DNA of 64,000 nt from the NCBI GenBank assembly GCA_900545885.1, contig URAF01000006.1, positions 55,765 through 119,764 on the forward strand, given 5' to 3'. A program made the position numbers and the translations under genes. Position 1 is the stretch's first letter; every line of letters begins with the position of its first letter. Below the pieces are notes generated by a model. The model was not told where the DNA came from. It saw only the letters and a list, made by a program, of their open reading frames with translations, and made no database searches. The stretch is from an uncultured Eubacteriales bacterium (GTDB lineage Bacteria; Bacillota; Clostridia; Christensenellales; CAG-917). Of the stretch, positions 1 to 10,200 are shown one piece after another.

Positions 1-1064
1 AGCATTTCGTTGTTCATGTTGAGCACGCCGCGTTTAAGCACGTCTATCGCGCAATGCTCCGCTCCGAATTCGCGGTACACTTTGACCTGATAACGCCACA
101 GTCTGCTTGCCTTGAAAAGTTCCTTGCCTTTATAGCCGCGCGACATGTTTTCGCCGACTGTCTGCGCAAGCAGCATTCCCGCAAGCATGGACGACGCAAT
201 GCCGCTTCCGAGCATGGGAATTGTCATGTATGCGCTGTCGCCCACCGCAGCGTAGCCGTCCGCCACCATTCTGGTTGCGGGATAACGCACGGGTATGCGG
301 CACACTATTCCGCCGCGCATAACGCGGTTGCCGATTGTGGGATTGTTCTTCTTCAAATCCGCAAGCGCGTCCGCAAGCTGTTTGTCCGTCATTTTGCCCA
401 GTCTGCCGACAAGCACGTTGACAAGTCCGGGGTCGTTGTCCTGAATTGCCCACGATATGCCCGCCTCGCCCATATGTTTGAGGTAAGCTTTGTTTGTGTA
501 TCTGGGTGCGGGTGCTTCGGTGTCCTTTTCATAAAACGCACGGTATGCGACAAACACTTCGTCGTCGCGGCATTCCGTTATTCCGAGTTCACGCGGCAAC
601 GCTTTGCGGAGTGCGGAGTCAACGCCCATTGCGTCGACAACCAGATCGGCGGGAACTTCTTCGCCATTCACGATTATACCCGCTACTCTTCCTTCCTGTA
701 CGACGGGCGCGGTGACTTTTGCTCCGAACACGATTTTTGCAACTTCCGCGGCGCGGTCGCAAAGCAGCTTGTTGAGCGGTCTGCGCTCCACCGAATAATC
801 CGCGTGCTCTTCGTCCTGTCTGAACTCACGCACTACCTCGCCGAAAGGCGAAACGAAAGTCCAGCTCTTTTTCTTGAAACGTTCCTCGGGCATATCGATT
901 GACAGGCGACGGAAAATTCTCGGGTTTACGTCGTCGTGCCAGTCGTAACGCATTTCGTCGAGGCTTGCCGCCTTTTCGTAGACGGTGACGTCCAGCCCCA
1001 GCCTGCCCAGTTTTTCGGCGGCAACCAATCCGCCAAGCCCTGCTCCGGCAACTACTACTTTCAT
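1..1064 (-). CDS. FAD-dependent oxidoreductase, geranylgeranyl-reductase-like (C-terminus off window)
   Basis: Reading the minus strand from an ATG at 1064 gives an open frame that runs off the left edge, so the C-terminus is missing. The first residues form a beta strand followed by GAGLGG, the dinucleotide-binding GxGxxG of FAD enzymes, and an acidic residue (YEK) ends the second strand as expected for FAD ribose binding. Further on, a VVDAMGVDS strand and a GYAAVGDSAYMTIPMLGSG segment match the second FAD motif (GD) of the geranylgeranyl reductase / p-hydroxybenzoate hydroxylase-like family. An AGAGGA-type ribosome site lies 6-8 nt before the ATG. The family reduces or hydroxylates lipids or aromatics; the substrate here cannot be told. 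The gene is monocistronic at its 5' side and divergent from yyaC. Confidence 0.75.
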   Translation of the reverse strand, partial: MKVVVAGAGLGGLVAAEKLGRLGLDVTVYEKAASLDEMRYDWHDDVNPRIFRRLSIDMPEERFKKKSWTFVSPFGEVVREFRQDEEHADYSVERRPLNKLLCDRAAEVAKIVFGAKVTAPVVQEGRVAGIIVNGEEVPADLVVDAMGVDSALRKALPRELGITECRDDEVFVAYRAFYEKDTEAPAPRYTNKAYLKHMGEAGISWAIQDNDPGLVNVLVGRLGKMTDKQLADALADLKKNNPTIGNRVMRGGIVCRIPVRYPATRMVADGYAAVGDSAYMTIPMLGSGIASSMLAGMLLAQTVGENMSRGYKGKELFKASRLWRYQVKVYREFGAEHCAIDVLKRGVLNMNNEM

Positions 1065-1178
1065 ACTGTCCTCTTTCTCGATTGTTGTCTTTTCGCGGAA
1101 GAAATATCCGTCGACGCGCGCCGATATACGCGGGCAGCCCGCGGCGCGCAAGCGCAAAATCTCTCCCTAACCTCTTAT

Positions 1179-1207
1179 ATTTTATATCACAGTCGCAATA
1201 TGTGCAA
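1179..1207 (-). promoter_or_regulatory. sigma-A promoter for the FAD oxidoreductase
   Basis: On the minus strand TTGCAC (1202-1207) and TAAAAT (1179-1184) are separated by 17 bp. The predicted leader to the ATG at 1064 is about 110 nt and holds a GC-rich inverted sequence around 1110-1150. Assignment is by consensus match only. Confidence 0.55.
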
Positions 1208-1269
1208 CAAATTTTTCCCCGAGGGGCTTTCGGCGTATAACGCGGGGCGAAGGTGGCAATAATGAGGCT

Positions 1270-1746
1270 ATGTTCGATTTGCGTCGCCAGCTTGTAGTAG
1301 TATGTTTCGGAACGCCCGCCATCGCGGGCGACTCTCTCGGCCCCGAAGTGGGCACCCTTCTGCGCGAAGACAGCCGCTTTCCCGCGTTCGTTTACGGAAC
1401 TCTCGACCACCCCATAACGGGCAAGAATATGTCCGAGTGGATGAAGTTCATAAAAGAAACGCACCGCGACGCGGTCATCGTGTCCGTCGACGCCTGCCTC
1501 GGCGACAAACGCCACCTCGGCAAAATTTCCGTTCGTTCGGACGGCGTGTGCCCTGCGGCGGTAGGCGGAAAAAAGACGCGGTTCGGCGACGTCGGGATTA
1601 TCGCCGTCGTCGGAGACAAATCCGAAGACGCTCTTTCCGAACTTATGCAAGCAAACGCGGTTTATGTGTCGGAACTTGCACATAAAGTGTCTGATTTGAT
1701 AAAAGAAGCCGTTTGCGGTTTTCGCGTAGCCGAAACCGCGTTTTAA
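1270..1746 (+). CDS. yyaC: YyaC-family spore protease-like protein
   Basis: A 158-residue protein with the layout of the YyaC family, a sporulation-associated group with a fold related to Gpr and hydrogenase-maturation proteases. Visible landmarks are the CFGTPAIAGDSLGPEVG segment at residues 14-30, HPITGKN near residue 47, an IVSVDACLGD core strand, and GVCPAAVGGKKTRFGDVGI towards the C-terminus. These are the conserved Asp/Gly-rich loops of the family. The exact role of YyaC is not established, but it is largely restricted to endospore formers, so its presence hints at sporulation or descent from a spore former. The start is uncertain: the best ribosome-site-like stretch, AAGGTGG at 1251-1257, is rather far from the ATG. 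Confidence 0.8.
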   Translation: MFDLRRQLVVVCFGTPAIAGDSLGPEVGTLLREDSRFPAFVYGTLDHPITGKNMSEWMKFIKETHRDAVIVSVDACLGDKRHLGKISVRSDGVCPAAVGGKKTRFGDVGIIAVVGDKSEDALSELMQANAVYVSELAHKVSDLIKEAVCGFRVAETAF

Positions 1747-1850
1747 TGATTGTTTAACTTGCCCGCACTATTATCTTCACGGAAAGCGGATTTTCGACGC
1801 CTTGCAACCGGCTGTTTCGCCGACTTCCAGCCTATAATTCATTCAACGCG

Positions 1851-1879
1851 TTGACTTTTTTGCTTTTACTTTTTATAAT
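1851..1879 (+). promoter_or_regulatory. sigma-A promoter for ftsH
   Basis: TTGACT (1851-1856) and TATAAT (1874-1879) with a 17-bp spacer. The leader to the ftsH ATG is about 68 nt and carries a GGGAGGT ribosome site just before the start. Confidence 0.75.
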
Positions 1880-1953
1880 ATAGTGCATATTATTTATGTT
1901 AAAGTGAAGTGCTTTAACTTTGCCGCCGTTTCACGCGGCGTGCGGGAGGTAAA

Positions 1954-3993
1954 ATGAAACCATCTACAAGGCGTACGATAATAATCGTTTCCGTTATCGT
2001 TCTCATCGCCCTCGCAATAATCCTTGCGCTCAGCCTTTCCGGCCCCAAGGAAATAGCTTTCAGCGGTGCGGGCACCACTCTCGAAAACCTCTATAAAGAA
2101 GGCAAAATCGACACTATCTACGTCGACGGCGGTTACCGCGTAAACATCAAACTCGTCGGTGAGAAGAGTTATTCCTATTTCTGTTACATTTCAAGCCGCA
2201 GCGACATTCAGGACAACCTCACTCTCTGGGACACGCAAATCCAAAACGGAGGCGGTCAGGTTCCTACCGTAACGCTCGTCTACAACGACCCGTCCAGCAC
2301 TTCAATGCTGACGTCTTTCCTCGTTCCCCTGCTCATGATTGCTCTGCTTGCCATAGTGTTCGTCATCATTATGCGCAAGTCCAACGGAGCAAACAATAAA
2401 GCTCTCAACTTCGGCAAAACCAAGGCAACGCAGGTGCGTGACAGCAAAGTGCGTTTCACCGACGTCGCAGGTGCGGAAGAAGAAAAACAGGAGTTGCAGG
2501 AAATCGTCGACTTCCTAAAAGACCCCAAGAAATTTACGGAAATCGGCGCAAGAATTCCCAAGGGCGTTCTGCTCGTAGGCCCTCCCGGAACAGGTAAAAC
2601 CCTGTTTGCAAAAGCGGTTGCTGGCGAAGCCAACGTTCCTTTCTTCTCGATAAGCGGTTCGGACTTCGTCGAAATGTTCGTCGGTGTCGGTGCGTCGCGT
2701 GTTCGCGATTTGTTCGACCAGGCGAAAAAGAGTATGCCCTGCATAGTCTTCATCGACGAAATCGACGCGGTCGGTCGTCAGAGGGGCGCAGGTCTCGGCG
2801 GCGGCAACGACGAAAGAGAACAAACACTCAACCAGTTGCTCGTTCAGATGGACGGTTTCGAGTCCAACGACAGCATAATAGTTATGGCGGCAACCAACCG
2901 CGCGGACATTCTCGACCCCGCTCTTATGAGACCGGGCAGATTCGACCGACAGATTTACGTCAACGTTCCCGACGTCAAAGGCAGAGAGGAAATCTTCAAA
3001 GTTCACAGCCGCAACAAGCCGCTTGCGTCCAACATCAACTTCAAGAACCTTGCCCGTCTTACCTCGGGATTCACGGGTGCGGACATCGAAAACCTGCTTA
3101 ACGAAGCCGCAATTCTCGCCGCGCGCGACAACCGCAAGCTCATAAGCATGGAAGATATATCCGAAGCCATCAACAAGGTTATCGCGGGTCCTGCGAAGAA
3201 GAGCCGCGTCGTCACCGAACGCGACAAGCGTATCACCGCATACCACGAGTCCGGTCACGCAATCGTCGCAAAACTGTCAAAGAACTGCGACAACGTCCAC
3301 GAGGTCAGCATCATACCTCGCGGTATGGCGGCGGGCTATACAATCACTCTGCCCGAGAACGACGACAACCATTACACCAAAAACAAACTGCTCGACCAGA
3401 TTGCAATGATGCTGGGCGGCAGAGCCGCGGAAGAAATCGTAATCAAAGACGTGTCCGCAGGCGCAAGCAACGATATTCAGCGCGCGTCCAAGATTGCGCG
3501 TAAGATGGTCACCGAATGGGGTATGTCCGACGAAATCGGCAATCTTTATCTCGGTGCGTCCGAAGAAGTTTTCATCGGCCGCGACTATCAGACGCAACTC
3601 TCTTACAGCGACGAAATGGCTGCAAAAATCGATAAGGAAGTCAAATCCATCATCGACAAACAGTATCAGGTTGCGCTCAACATTCTGAAAGAAAACCGCG
3701 CAATCATGGACAAAATGGTCAAGGCTCTTTACGAGAAAGAGACCATTTGCGAAGCGGAAATCGATGCGTTGTTCGAAACGGGCGAAGTCCCCGCAACCGA
3801 CACCGCAGCAACCAACACAGCAGCAACCGACACCGCCACAGACGCAAAAGCCGAAGACAAAAAGGACTCTGCTCTTCCCGCAGCCGATAACGCCGCGGAA
3901 GTCAAAGCCGCAAACGTCCCCGCAAAAGCAAAACCCGCAAAAGCGGAAAAATCGGCTTCTTCCGACGACAATAAGTCCGAGGACGACAAATAA
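1954..3993 (+). CDS. ftsH: ATP-dependent zinc metalloprotease FtsH
   Basis: A 679-residue membrane AAA+ protease that degrades damaged or regulatory membrane and cytosolic proteins. The N-terminus has a membrane helix at about residues 8-29, a small extracytoplasmic domain, and a second helix at about 118-141. The Walker A motif GPPGTGKT is at 209-216, followed by Walker B (CIVFIDEIDAVGRQRG), the pore-loop region and the second region of homology (MRPGRFDRQI). The zinc site HESGH lies at 431-435, with the third ligand in the GASNDIQRAS segment. The C-terminal 60 or so residues are an Ala/Thr/Lys/Glu low-complexity tail, longer than usual. A GGGAGGT ribosome site fixes the start. cysE follows after about 100 bp. 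Confidence 0.97.
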   Translation: MKPSTRRTIIIVSVIVLIALAIILALSLSGPKEIAFSGAGTTLENLYKEGKIDTIYVDGGYRVNIKLVGEKSYSYFCYISSRSDIQDNLTLWDTQIQNGGGQVPTVTLVYNDPSSTSMLTSFLVPLLMIALLAIVFVIIMRKSNGANNKALNFGKTKATQVRDSKVRFTDVAGAEEEKQELQEIVDFLKDPKKFTEIGARIPKGVLLVGPPGTGKTLFAKAVAGEANVPFFSISGSDFVEMFVGVGASRVRDLFDQAKKSMPCIVFIDEIDAVGRQRGAGLGGGNDEREQTLNQLLVQMDGFESNDSIIVMAATNRADILDPALMRPGRFDRQIYVNVPDVKGREEIFKVHSRNKPLASNINFKNLARLTSGFTGADIENLLNEAAILAARDNRKLISMEDISEAINKVIAGPAKKSRVVTERDKRITAYHESGHAIVAKLSKNCDNVHEVSIIPRGMAAGYTITLPENDDNHYTKNKLLDQIAMMLGGRAAEEIVIKDVSAGASNDIQRASKIARKMVTEWGMSDEIGNLYLGASEEVFIGRDYQTQLSYSDEMAAKIDKEVKSIIDKQYQVALNILKENRAIMDKMVKALYEKETICEAEIDALFETGEVPATDTAATNTAATDTATDAKAEDKKDSALPAADNAAEVKAANVPAKAKPAKAEKSASSDDNKSEDDK

Positions 3994-4092
3994 CAGTTTC
4001 AATCCGCGCGCTTTACCGAGCCTTGCAAATTCGCAACAACGTTTTTGCACCGAACGGATAACGCGCGCAGGATTTTCGTCATAGGGTTAAAT

Positions 4093-4842
4093 ATGGGAGA
4101 CAAACAGAATATCGTTCCTTCGTGGAAGGAAATCCGCGAAGCAAAAAAGGCAGACCTCAAAGCCGTTATGGACAAAGACCCCGCCGCCACTTCCGAGTGG
4201 TCGGTGCGTCTTACTTATGCGGGATACAAGGCACTGTCCGCTTACCGTCTGGCACACAGACTTTATCTCAAAGGCCACCCCACTCTCGCAAAACTGGTTG
4301 CTAACAACGCGCGCAGGCGCACGGGCGTTGAAATTCACCCTGCCGCAAAAATCGGCAAAGGCATTCTCATCGACCACGGCAGCGGCGTTGTCATCGGCGA
4401 AACCGCGGAAGTCGGCGACGGGTGCGTGCTTTATCAGGGCGTTACGCTCGGCGGCACGGGCAAGGATACGGGCAAACGCCACCCCACCCTCGAAAACGAC
4501 GTAATGGTAAGCGCAGGCGCCAAAGTTCTCGGTCCTCTGACCGTCGGCGCACACTCCAAAATAGGCGCGGGCAGCGTCGTGCTTAAATCCGTTCCGCCTT
4601 ATTCCACCGTCGTAGGCGTTCCTGGACGCGTCGTCAAACAGGACGGCAAACGCGTTGCCGATATGGACCAGATACTTCTGCCCGATCCCATTATGGAAGA
4701 GTTCAAACGCCTGAACCGCCGTATTCACGAGCTGGAAAAAACGGTCGGCATAAACGCCTGTCAATACTCGCTCACAACTGACGAAAACAACGCCGCGGCA
4801 CAAGCCGCAATCACGGAATTCGAGGGAGACAACAAACGCTGA
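4093..4842 (+). CDS. cysE: serine O-acetyltransferase
   Basis: A 249-residue left-handed beta-helix acetyltransferase that makes O-acetylserine from serine and acetyl-CoA, the first step of cysteine synthesis. The hexapeptide repeats begin near GVEIHPAAKIGKGILIDHG, and the SAT signature (HGSGVVIGETAEVGDG, then GVTLGGTGKDTGKRHPTL) is intact, including the catalytic His/Asp region. The N-terminal helical part is short, as in the small Gram-positive CysE. The ATG at 4093 is preferred over an upstream in-frame TTG at 4045, which adds residues that do not look like the family. Three bases separate it from cysS, so the two form a cysteine-supply and cysteine-charging pair. Confidence 0.93.
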   Translation: MGDKQNIVPSWKEIREAKKADLKAVMDKDPAATSEWSVRLTYAGYKALSAYRLAHRLYLKGHPTLAKLVANNARRRTGVEIHPAAKIGKGILIDHGSGVVIGETAEVGDGCVLYQGVTLGGTGKDTGKRHPTLENDVMVSAGAKVLGPLTVGAHSKIGAGSVVLKSVPPYSTVVGVPGRVVKQDGKRVADMDQILLPDPIMEEFKRLNRRIHELEKTVGINACQYSLTTDENNAAAQAAITEFEGDNKR

Positions 4843-4845
4843 ATT

Positions 4846-6240
4846 ATGAAAATTTACAATACACTTACGCGCAAAAAAGAAGACTTCGTGCCCATTGACG
4901 GAAACAAAGTGCGCATGTACGCCTGCGGAATTACTGTATCGGGCGACGCCCATATCGGACATGCGTACCAGGCGTTGATTTACGATATAATCAGAAAATA
5001 TCTGCAAAAGAAAGGTTACGACGTGACCTACGCCCGCAACTACACCGACGTTGACGACAAAATCATCGCGCGTTCTCACGAAACGGGTATCCCCGCCGAC
5101 AAGTACGCAGAAATGATGATTGAAAAAATCGACAAGGAAATGCGCGCGTTGCAGGTTGACGACCCCGATATCTGGCTTAAAGCCACTTGCACAATGGACG
5201 GGATTATCGGGTTTATCTCCCGCCTTATCGAGAAAGGACACGCCTACCCCACCCCCGAAGGTGACGTTTATTTCGCCGTCGACAGCTTCCCCGGTTACGG
5301 CAAACTGTCGGGCAGAAACCTCGACGACGCCCGCGAAGGCGTGAGAATAGAAAACGAGGAAAACAAACGCAATCCCCTCGACTTCGCGCTTTGGAAATCC
5401 GCAAAAGAAGGCGAACCCTTCTGGCAATCCCCCTGGGGCAACGGCAGACCCGGTTGGCACATCGAATGCTCCGCAATGAATATGCAGGCGTTCGGCGAAC
5501 AGATTGACATACACGGCGGCGGGCGCGACCTCATCTTCCCTCACCACGAGAACGAAATCGCGCAGACCGAAGCGCTCACGGGCAAACGTTTTGCAAAATA
5601 CTGGATACACAACGGGCTCATCAAAGTCAACGGACAGAAAATGAGTAAGTCTTTGGGCAACAGCCTTCTGCTTGCCGACCTTCTCGCGAAATATTCGCCC
5701 GAAACAGTCAAATTCGCCCTCTTGCAAACCAACTACCGCGGCGATATCAACGTAACCGACAATCTTTTTCCCGACGCGGAAAAGCACCTCTGCTCTTTCT
5801 ACAAGGTTCTTGCCGACGCACGCGCGAAAGGCGTTAAAGCCGACGGCACCTACCCCGCAATCGACGCGGCGTTCGACGCGGCAATGGATGACGACTTCAA
5901 CACCGCAAAAGCGCTTGCAGACCTCTTCGGTTACTTCAAAACAGCTGCGGCAAAACTCCGCGCAAACGACCTCGACGGCGCAAACGCAATTCTCGGACAG
6001 GTTGTAAAAACATATTCCCTGCTCGGTCTCTTCCGCTCCGAACCCGCCGAGTTTATCGCAAATTGCGAAAAGAAAACCGCAGGCGCAGTTTCGCAGGAAG
6101 TCCTCGACCTCGTCGCAAAACGTGCGGAAGCAAAGGCCGCAAAAGACTGGGCAAAAGCCGACGCGATACGCGCGGAAATCACCGCTCTCGGCTACTCCGT
6201 AAAGGATACCAAAGAGGGCGCGGTTGTCGAAAAACTCTGA
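4846..6240 (+). CDS. cysS: cysteinyl-tRNA synthetase
   Basis: A 464-residue class I synthetase that charges tRNA-Cys, of the usual length. The HIGH motif is in GDAHIGHAYQA near residue 36, the KMSKS motif in NGQKMSKSLGN. The zinc ligands that select cysteine are visible: Cys in YACGIT, Cys in WHIECSAMN, and His/Glu in FPHHENEIAQ. The C-terminal DALR-like and anticodon-binding helices end with AKDWAKADAIRAEI. The gene starts 3 nt after the cysE stop and probably relies on translational coupling. A strong terminator follows. Confidence 0.97.
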   Translation: MKIYNTLTRKKEDFVPIDGNKVRMYACGITVSGDAHIGHAYQALIYDIIRKYLQKKGYDVTYARNYTDVDDKIIARSHETGIPADKYAEMMIEKIDKEMRALQVDDPDIWLKATCTMDGIIGFISRLIEKGHAYPTPEGDVYFAVDSFPGYGKLSGRNLDDAREGVRIENEENKRNPLDFALWKSAKEGEPFWQSPWGNGRPGWHIECSAMNMQAFGEQIDIHGGGRDLIFPHHENEIAQTEALTGKRFAKYWIHNGLIKVNGQKMSKSLGNSLLLADLLAKYSPETVKFALLQTNYRGDINVTDNLFPDAEKHLCSFYKVLADARAKGVKADGTYPAIDAAFDAAMDDDFNTAKALADLFGYFKTAAAKLRANDLDGANAILGQVVKTYSLLGLFRSEPAEFIANCEKKTAGAVSQEVLDLVAKRAEAKAAKDWAKADAIRAEITALGYSVKDTKEGAVVEKL

Positions 6241-6317
6241 TTTGTGACCGCGAAAATCAACCGCGCGACAACCGACAGCAACTCGACGGTTTTGCGCACA
6301 AATTGAATTTTAACATC

Positions 6318-6347
6318 AAAAAGCGACAAATAAAGTCGCTTTTTTTG
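6318..6347 (+). terminator. rho-independent terminator after cysS
   Basis: AAAAGCGAC and GTCGCTTTT pair around a short AT-rich loop and run straight into a T tract. It ends the ftsH/cysE/cysS stretch. Confidence 0.85.
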
Positions 6348-6444
6348 TTTGTTTTTCGACCGTTTTCGCAACGGTTTATAAGAGTGTTTTTCTTTTCAGA
6401 AAGCCAATCCGAAGTGTGCTTTAACCTTTTGCGCATACACGCGT

Positions 6445-6473
6445 TTGCACTTGCGCTCGCGATATGTTATAGT
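6445..6473 (+). promoter_or_regulatory. sigma-A promoter for the cvpA-like gene
   Basis: TTGCAC (6445-6450), 17-bp spacer, TATAGT (6468-6473). The leader to the ATG at 6516 is about 36 nt. Confidence 0.6.
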
Positions 6474-6515
6474 ATATTATGATTAAAAATATACTCCTTT
6501 GGAGATGTTTGTTGT

Positions 6516-7259
6516 ATGATAAGCAATCTTATTGCATCGACATATTGGTACGCCGACGTTGCGGTCGCGTGTTTTCTCGCGCTCTTTATCATCGGCGGTA
6601 TTTTCAAGGGCTTTGCCAAATCGACAAAAGGATTTTTCGTGTTCGTGTTCGTCGCGTGTTTTTCCGTTCTGCTCATGGGACTGACACACGACGCGGTTAT
6701 GAAATCCGAACTCGGCACGTCCATAAACGATAAAATCTACGCTGCTTCCGACGGGTGGGGCGTTGCATTCAACACGCCCGTTTACTTCGACGAAGCGGGT
6801 GAACCTTACGTGATTATCGAGGACAACGAAGTCAAACTCGACGCTGGCGAATTCGGCGCAAAAGGCGCGATTGCAAATTTCTTTGCCAAGAATTTCGTCA
6901 CCGAAGAAGGACAGAGTGTGGCAAAAGCCGCCGCGGACAGCATTACAAGTCTTTGCGTGTCAGTAATTATGTTCTTTGTGTTCGTGCTTGCGTTCACCTT
7001 GCTTTTCGCATTGATACGCATATTCGTCAAACCGCTTGCCGACACGGTTGTTCCCGGGCTCAAAGTGCTCGACAAAGCCCTCGGCGCCGTTTTCAGTCTG
7101 CTTGTCGGACTGGTGTTCGTCTGGATTGTGTTTGCCATTTTCGCATCTCTCGGCGACAAAGTGGCTGTCGTCAACGAATACCTGTCCAACTCTTCGTTTG
7201 CGGGACTGCTCTACAACAACAATCCCGTAACGTCCGTCTTTGCGTCCATTTTCGGTTGA
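6516..7259 (+). CDS. CvpA-like integral membrane protein
   Basis: A 247-residue protein with membrane helices at about residues 13-32, 40-58, 146-172 and 188-212. The first helices carry the pattern D-x(n)-G-x-KGF typical of the CvpA (colicin V production) family, and the last helices carry a Gly/Leu-rich LGAVFSLLVGLVFVW segment as in that family. Unlike classical CvpA (about 160-180 residues), there is a 70-residue acidic extracytoplasmic-looking insert between helices 2 and 3. GGAG at about 10 nt before the ATG is the likely ribosome site. It lies 18 bp upstream of the large repeat protein, so both are probably made from one mRNA. CvpA proteins in other bacteria are linked to envelope maintenance; the role here is unknown. 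Confidence 0.65.
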   Translation: MISNLIASTYWYADVAVACFLALFIIGGIFKGFAKSTKGFFVFVFVACFSVLLMGLTHDAVMKSELGTSINDKIYAASDGWGVAFNTPVYFDEAGEPYVIIEDNEVKLDAGEFGAKGAIANFFAKNFVTEEGQSVAKAAADSITSLCVSVIMFFVFVLAFTLLFALIRIFVKPLADTVVPGLKVLDKALGAVFSLLVGLVFVWIVFAIFASLGDKVAVVNEYLSNSSFAGLLYNNNPVTSVFASIFG

Positions 7260-7277
7260 TTTCCAAGGAGGTTTAAC

Positions 7278-10200
7278 GTGAAAGTTCTCAATTTCATTTT
7301 CGGTATGATTGTCGGAATGGTCTTGCTCGTCGTGGCGATTTGCGGCGCTATTTTCGCCGCAGGGTCTCTCGTCAACGTCGGACAACTCGAAAATACTCTC
7401 GGCACCGACATTTTCGACGACTCCTCGGAAGTCAACGACAAAACACTGTTGCAACTTGCTTCTGACCTCATCAAGGATTTGCAGGATAAACAGAATCTTA
7501 CAATCAACAAACTCCGCACAAAGTACGGACTCAAAATTCCCACGGAAATAAGCGGTATAGATATTTCCGTTCTCTTCGACCTGCCCATTACGGAAGTCCC
7601 CGACAACCTCGGCGAAGTCGTCAACAATATGACGCTCCGCGACGTCGGTGAATTCCTCAAAATGGACTTCGAAAACGACTACAACATTCCCGTACTTAAA
7701 GAAAACCTCGACAACAAAGTCAACGTTGCGCTCGACAACGTTCTCAATTCCATAGACGACGACAAGCTGACCATCGCTTCAATCGAAAGCAACTTCGGCA
7801 TTTCGCTCGGCTCCAACGCAATTCTCAACAAGGTGTATTACACTCCTCTGTCGCAATTCGGTTCCGTCATAGACCTGCTGACAGTCAACGACCTTATGTC
7901 GCTTGACAGCAATCTGTTCGTTCGCTCCGACGGCACAACCGTCTATGTAAACACCGACGAGTACGTCGAAATTTCGGCAAGCGAACTTGCCGACCCCGAC
8001 CGCGCGCCAGCCGACGGTGCGGAAACGTTTATCGCAGGCGTTTCGGCAGACGGAACGGTAATTCGTCGCGAACTCTGTTTCGTGGCGACCGATGACGGAT
8101 ATGTCGCGGACAATTCCTGCTATTTTGCAGACTTCGACGCTTCGGCAAACAAAAAGACTTTCTACCGTCACGTCGTTCGCAAGCCCTTCTCTGCCGACAC
8201 CACCTACCCAGATGGTACCGTTCTTTCCGTAGCGTCTTATCTCAACTGTTTTGTTGCCGACGGCAACGGTTCTTACGCTCCCGCTGACGGCGGATACTTC
8301 GCTCTCGACAAACTCTTTGTCGACGAAACGATGTCACTGTCCGTAAGCGACGCGATTATCGCAGGCAGTATTGCCACTTCCGACGGCAAAATCAATCTCG
8401 ACGGCACTTACTGGTTCGCTTCCGAAAAAGACGGCGCGGCTGTCGCTTTGCCCGCAACCTCTTACGGCGTCAAAGTCCCCGCAGAAGAAATATCTTCCGA
8501 CACGAGACTCGAAGAAGGCGGAACGGGTTATATTCTCGTACACGAAGGCACAGCCGATATGGCGATTCAGGCAATAGCGGGTGAAACAATCAAATCGCTT
8601 GCCAACGCAACCGACAAAATCACCGCGCTAAAACTCGGCGAAATCATTACCATCGACTCGTCTAGTGCCAAAATTCTGCATACCCTGAAAGATACGCCCG
8701 TCAACAAACTCTCCGAAAAACTCGATACCATTGTTCTTGCAGACGCGACAGACATTGTGATGAGCCAATACGTTGAGGACGAAAACGGTTCATACGTACT
8801 TACAGAGGACGGCTATTACACTCTCTACCGTCCCGGAATGACGGGTACGCGATACAAAAAACTCCCCGATGCGGAAGGCACTTCGTCGGCCGTGCTTCAA
8901 CGTCTTGCACATACCGCTATCCCTGATATTTCCAACGCATTTGCAGACCTTATTCTCGGCGACGCGCTTGCGGTTGACGTCGACGCTTTCGAGCCCGTAG
9001 GAAATGCCGCTTTCGACAAAGACGCAACCTACTATGTCTTTGACGAAACATACGGATACCCTAAACGCGCAACCGACGTTACCGAAGATAACTTCGACAG
9101 TAAAAAAGGCTCGCTTTACATCAGAACGTACGAAGGCACGGGCAACGCAGTTCTCAAACAACTGGCTTATGTCAAAGTCGACGAAACGTCAGTAGTTATG
9201 GACAGCATTATCAAAGACACTCTGCTCTCCGATATAATCGACGTTGCGGAGTACGCCGTAGTTAAAGATTACGCAAGCGGTGAGCGTATGTGGATTATCG
9301 AAAACGACCCGTACTACTCCGTTGATACAGACAAAGACGGAACAGTCGATAAGTTCTATGTGTACGTTTACGACGGCAACGGCAAATATTACCGCACGAA
9401 CGAGCTTTACGAACTCGCAATAGCTTCTCAAATCAAAGAAAACGGCACACAATCTTATAATTACACCCAGAATTCGTCCGTTGTTTCGACAAGCGAATTC
9501 AAAGATAAAGCCATTAATATTTATTACTATATTAATGGCGAATATAAGAGAAACGATGCTTTGACGGCATATTACATTGCACAGTCGGCACGCGCAGAAT
9601 TGCTCGGTTTGGAAAACCCATATCTTCCAAAACTTCAAGCAACATTCTCTCGCGAAATCACAGTCGGCGGAAGCCAGAGTGCAACCGTATATAAAACATC
9701 GTCAAGACTGTACGTAAATCTCTTTGGCGAATATGTTCTGTATAATCCCAACGATGCAACGCATCTCGGAGAAGAACTGTATTTCCGCTATACCGACGGG
9801 TATTATGTGTGGTCTGGAGACAATGCCGTCGAAAGCAACAAATATTATTTCGATTACGCAACCGATACGTTTATAGAAATTACCGACGCTTCTTCTGCAC
9901 CGGTAGGAGAACCTGTGTATATCAAATTGCCTGACACAAACGGCGACGGAAACTTCTATTTTGCGCATATCGACACCGGCAACGCCGAAGGCAAAACAAC
10001 CTACTCCAAACGCGAATGCGAATACATCTTCAAAACCACAGACAAAACCGAAAACGCATTTGTGTTCTACAACGGCGAATATGTGCCTTACGACGCAGCC
10101 AACGACGCCCACAACGGTTTGCAGTGCTATGAAAGATATCTCGGTTATCTCGGCAACGACGCGGCAAATACGGGCACGGAAGGCGGTGGAAGCCTCACTG

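Noticed and set aside
826..1683. 285-codon minus-strand frame overlapping yyaC
   Set aside because: It is out of frame with the true FAD oxidoreductase and covers the promoter and yyaC; Arg/Ser-rich shadow.
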